A stretch of DNA of 19,378 nucleotides from Thoreauomyces humboldtii (Eukaryota > Chytridiomycota > Chytridiomycetes > Spizellomycetales > Powellomycetaceae): assembly GCA_027596035.1 (NCBI GenBank), contig JADGJA010000416.1, forward strand, positions 1 through 19,378, read 5' to 3'. The translations under genes and the position numbers were made by a program. This document shows, piece after piece, positions 18,201 to 19,378 of this stretch. A model generated the notes under the pieces. That model had not been told where the DNA came from. It made no database searches and worked only from the letters and a program-made list of their open reading frames with translations. The stretch's first letter is position 1, and every line of letters begins with the position of its first letter.

Positions 18201-19125
18201 GTCGCGAACGTCACGGATGGTGCACCGATCAAGATGATGGTGGTAGGTTCCTTTCCGCAGAATTATGTTCTTCCCTTATGGAAATTAATCGTGGTTTTCT
18301 TATACTTCTTTCTCCCAGCCACTTTCTGTTGGACCAGATCGTCGTACCTCGTATGCGGACCTGCAAGCGCAGTCGAATGCTGCGCCGTCTCCGACTCATG
18401 TTTTTGAGGTGCGTAGGAATCTGAAGCATGTTTGTTTTGAAGCAATGTAGGCTGACATTCAAGTCTGACTACAGGCGAGCCGACAGCCATCCTACGCGGA
18501 CTTTGGATCCAAGAGCTCGCAAGGGCTTGGAAAGCCACCGACCGCACCGGGTGTACAACAGCAGGGTCAGCGACCTCCGCAAGTTTCAGCGCAGCAGCAG
18601 CGGAAACCTCCCGGTCCTCCACAAGCAGCGCAGGGACAGCAGATGCAGCGTCCTTCTTCACAGCAGGGTTCGCAGCACGGTTCGCCACGGCCACCAGCAC
18701 AACAGGGTCAGAAGCAGCCGATCCAGCGACCCCCGTCCCAGCAAAGTCAACAAGGTCAGCAGCAGCAGCAGACGCAGCGTCCACCAGCTGGCCAACAACA
18801 ACAGCAACAGCAATTGCGTGCGAAGCCATCCATGCAGATGCGGTCTACACCGCAGCAGCAGCAACAGCAGAGACAGGCTCCTCCTAATTTGCAACAGCAG
18901 CAGCAGCAACAACGCCAGCAGATGCGTCCACAGGCATCCATGCCACAGATGCGAGGGACGCCACACGCCCCGCAACAACAACGATCCTACGGCCACGTCA
19001 CTCCCGGCGGCCCCAACGGCGGACCGAGACGGACGTCGTTCAGTTCGACGACGGCGGCCACGAACAACAGCAACATCCTGTCACCCAGGAGTCGAGGACA
19101 GGGAAGACCACCTGCCGACTTTTGA
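12239..19125 (+). CDS. SEC16: COPII coat assembly scaffold Sec16
   Basis: Six exons: 12239-14982, 15059-15601, 15666-17920, 17998-18242, 18319-18408 and 18475-19125 (introns 76, 64, 77, 76 and 66 nt), 2175 aa, close to yeast Sec16 in length. Sec16 organises ER exit sites and binds Sec13, Sec23, Sec24 and Sar1. Residues about 770-1220 hold the ancestral coatomer element. It starts with the GHCLAIFGPGGRLI blade thought to complete the Sec13 propeller. The alpha-solenoid follows (ALKALLAILRPTHHDV..., VKVAVSAGMWPYALIIASNV, FCYLVAQVPETFGG, LQSFKLHHAKGLTDLGL). On both sides are Tyr/Gln-rich repeat arrays (about 226-661 and 1321-1698). A Pro-rich YGDPP block lies at about 673-715, a conserved RGARNRYVDVLN motif lies in exon 4, and the tail is poly-Gln. 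The start ATG has A at -3 and the N-terminus is Gly/Pro-rich and basic. Intron 3 has no in-frame stop, but its retention would shift the frame and end the protein at 18099. Confidence 0.95.
12915..14215 (+). repeat. SEC16 repeat array 1 (Tyr/Gln/Asp/Ala-rich, upstream of ACE1)
   Basis: It begins with four near-perfect tandem copies of a unit of 34-35 codons (starts of gcgtatcaag at 12923, 13028, 13130 and 13232; spacings 105, 102 and 102). The consensus is about AYQDPQVAGQDYADQSVQP, then FDQSNGFDGATDQG. More diverged YYGQQ/YADQA units follow to about 14215. All copies keep the SEC16 frame, so the array evolves under coding constraint. Confidence 0.9.
14254..14385 (+). repeat. YGDPP proline-rich repeat in SEC16
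   Basis: Four copies of a (S/N)YGDPP motif separated by short PAPIK, VVGN or PPPVIGS linkers, between array 1 and the ACE1 blade. Pro-rich linkers with Tyr are common protein-protein contact sites. The partner is unknown. Confidence 0.75.
16339..17475 (+). repeat. SEC16 repeat array 2 (Tyr/Gln/Gly/Ala-rich, downstream of ACE1)
   Basis: Units of about 31-33 codons (YADQAADSSYYGQQ.GYE...AQ.) form a higher-order repeat of exactly 288 bp (96 codons): the homologous point (ga/gcacagcagga) recurs at 16660, 16948 and 17236. The segment 16435-16815 is a clear homologue of 13586-13954 in array 1. The array ends in QQQQQ and APEPSASAPP. Confidence 0.9.
18739..18925 (+). repeat. CAG/CAA poly-Gln region at the SEC16 C-terminus
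   Basis: Mixed CAG and CAA codons give Gln runs of up to seven, interspersed with Arg, Pro and Met (QQQQQTQRPP, QQQQQQQLRAKP, QQQQQQQRQQMRP). Codon mixing suggests selection for Gln rather than pure slippage. The region lies in exon 6. Confidence 0.85.
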
Positions 19126-19378
19126 TCGGGGTGACAGTGATCCACACCGACCACTATACGATACGAGAAGCCCAGTTGCCACTTTACTAGGGTTCCCCAC
19201 CATTGTACCTTGGGACTGACCGACACTGTTCCATCCAACACCCACTTTCTTCTGTCCTGTGTTTTCCTTTCCTCTTTTTTTTTCTTTTCTTCGGGGAGGG
19301 GAGCGGCCCCCTTCCACATACGCCGCTCACCCTTCTCACCTCTTTGGATTCCTTCCCCACACCCCAACACCCCATACC
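19126..19378 (+). other. SEC16 3' flank
   Basis: Noncoding sequence after the SEC16 stop, ending in a strongly C/T-rich stretch (19240-19378). No clear AATAAA is present within the window. Confidence 0.5.

Overview
The window looks like a stretch of nuclear chromosome from a GC-rich filamentous or yeast-like fungus, most likely a basidiomycete. The supporting signs are short spliceosomal introns (64-139 nt, GT...AG) in every convincing gene, C/G-ending codons, pyrimidine-rich leaders, and typical fungal housekeeping families. I cannot place it to a class. All gene models were built by hand, joining exons by reading frame, splice motifs and family conservation.

Layout, left to right. (1) Bases 2-64 (+): possible last exon of a gene that begins outside the window, followed by AATAAA. 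(2) 466-2362 (-): seven-exon ING-family PHD-finger chromatin protein, 458 aa. (3) 2363-3560: little coding evidence; it holds a perfect 16-bp inverted repeat, a TATA-like box and a weak two-exon candidate for a 35-aa hydrophobic peptide. (4) 3721-4297 (-): three-exon SBDS/FYSH-domain protein of the Rtc3 type, 137 aa, with a TATA box and a CA-rich upstream tract. (5) About 4.7-7.3 kb: no supported gene; it contains three diverged copies of a tRNA-like repeat (SINE-like heads). (6) 7877-8384 (-): two-exon dithiol glutaredoxin (CPYC), 122 aa. (7) 9899-11130 (+): two-exon secreted protein with an App1/DUF2183 HAD-like phosphatase domain, 385 aa, divergent from the glutaredoxin. (8) 12239-19125 (+): six-exon SEC16, 2175 aa, the ER-exit-site scaffold. 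Its ACE1 domain is flanked by two homologous Tyr/Gln/Gly/Ala-rich repeat arrays, and its C-terminus is Gln-rich.

The genes do not form a pathway or cluster. They are neighbouring housekeeping genes for chromatin reading, a ribosome-maturation-like domain, redox control, lipid or phosphate ester chemistry, and COPII vesicle budding. The most unusual content is the internal architecture of SEC16 (duplicated prion-like arrays on either side of the ACE1 domain) and the tRNA-like repeat family at 5.7-6.5 kb. I found no CRISPR array, complete transposon, rRNA or intact tRNA.
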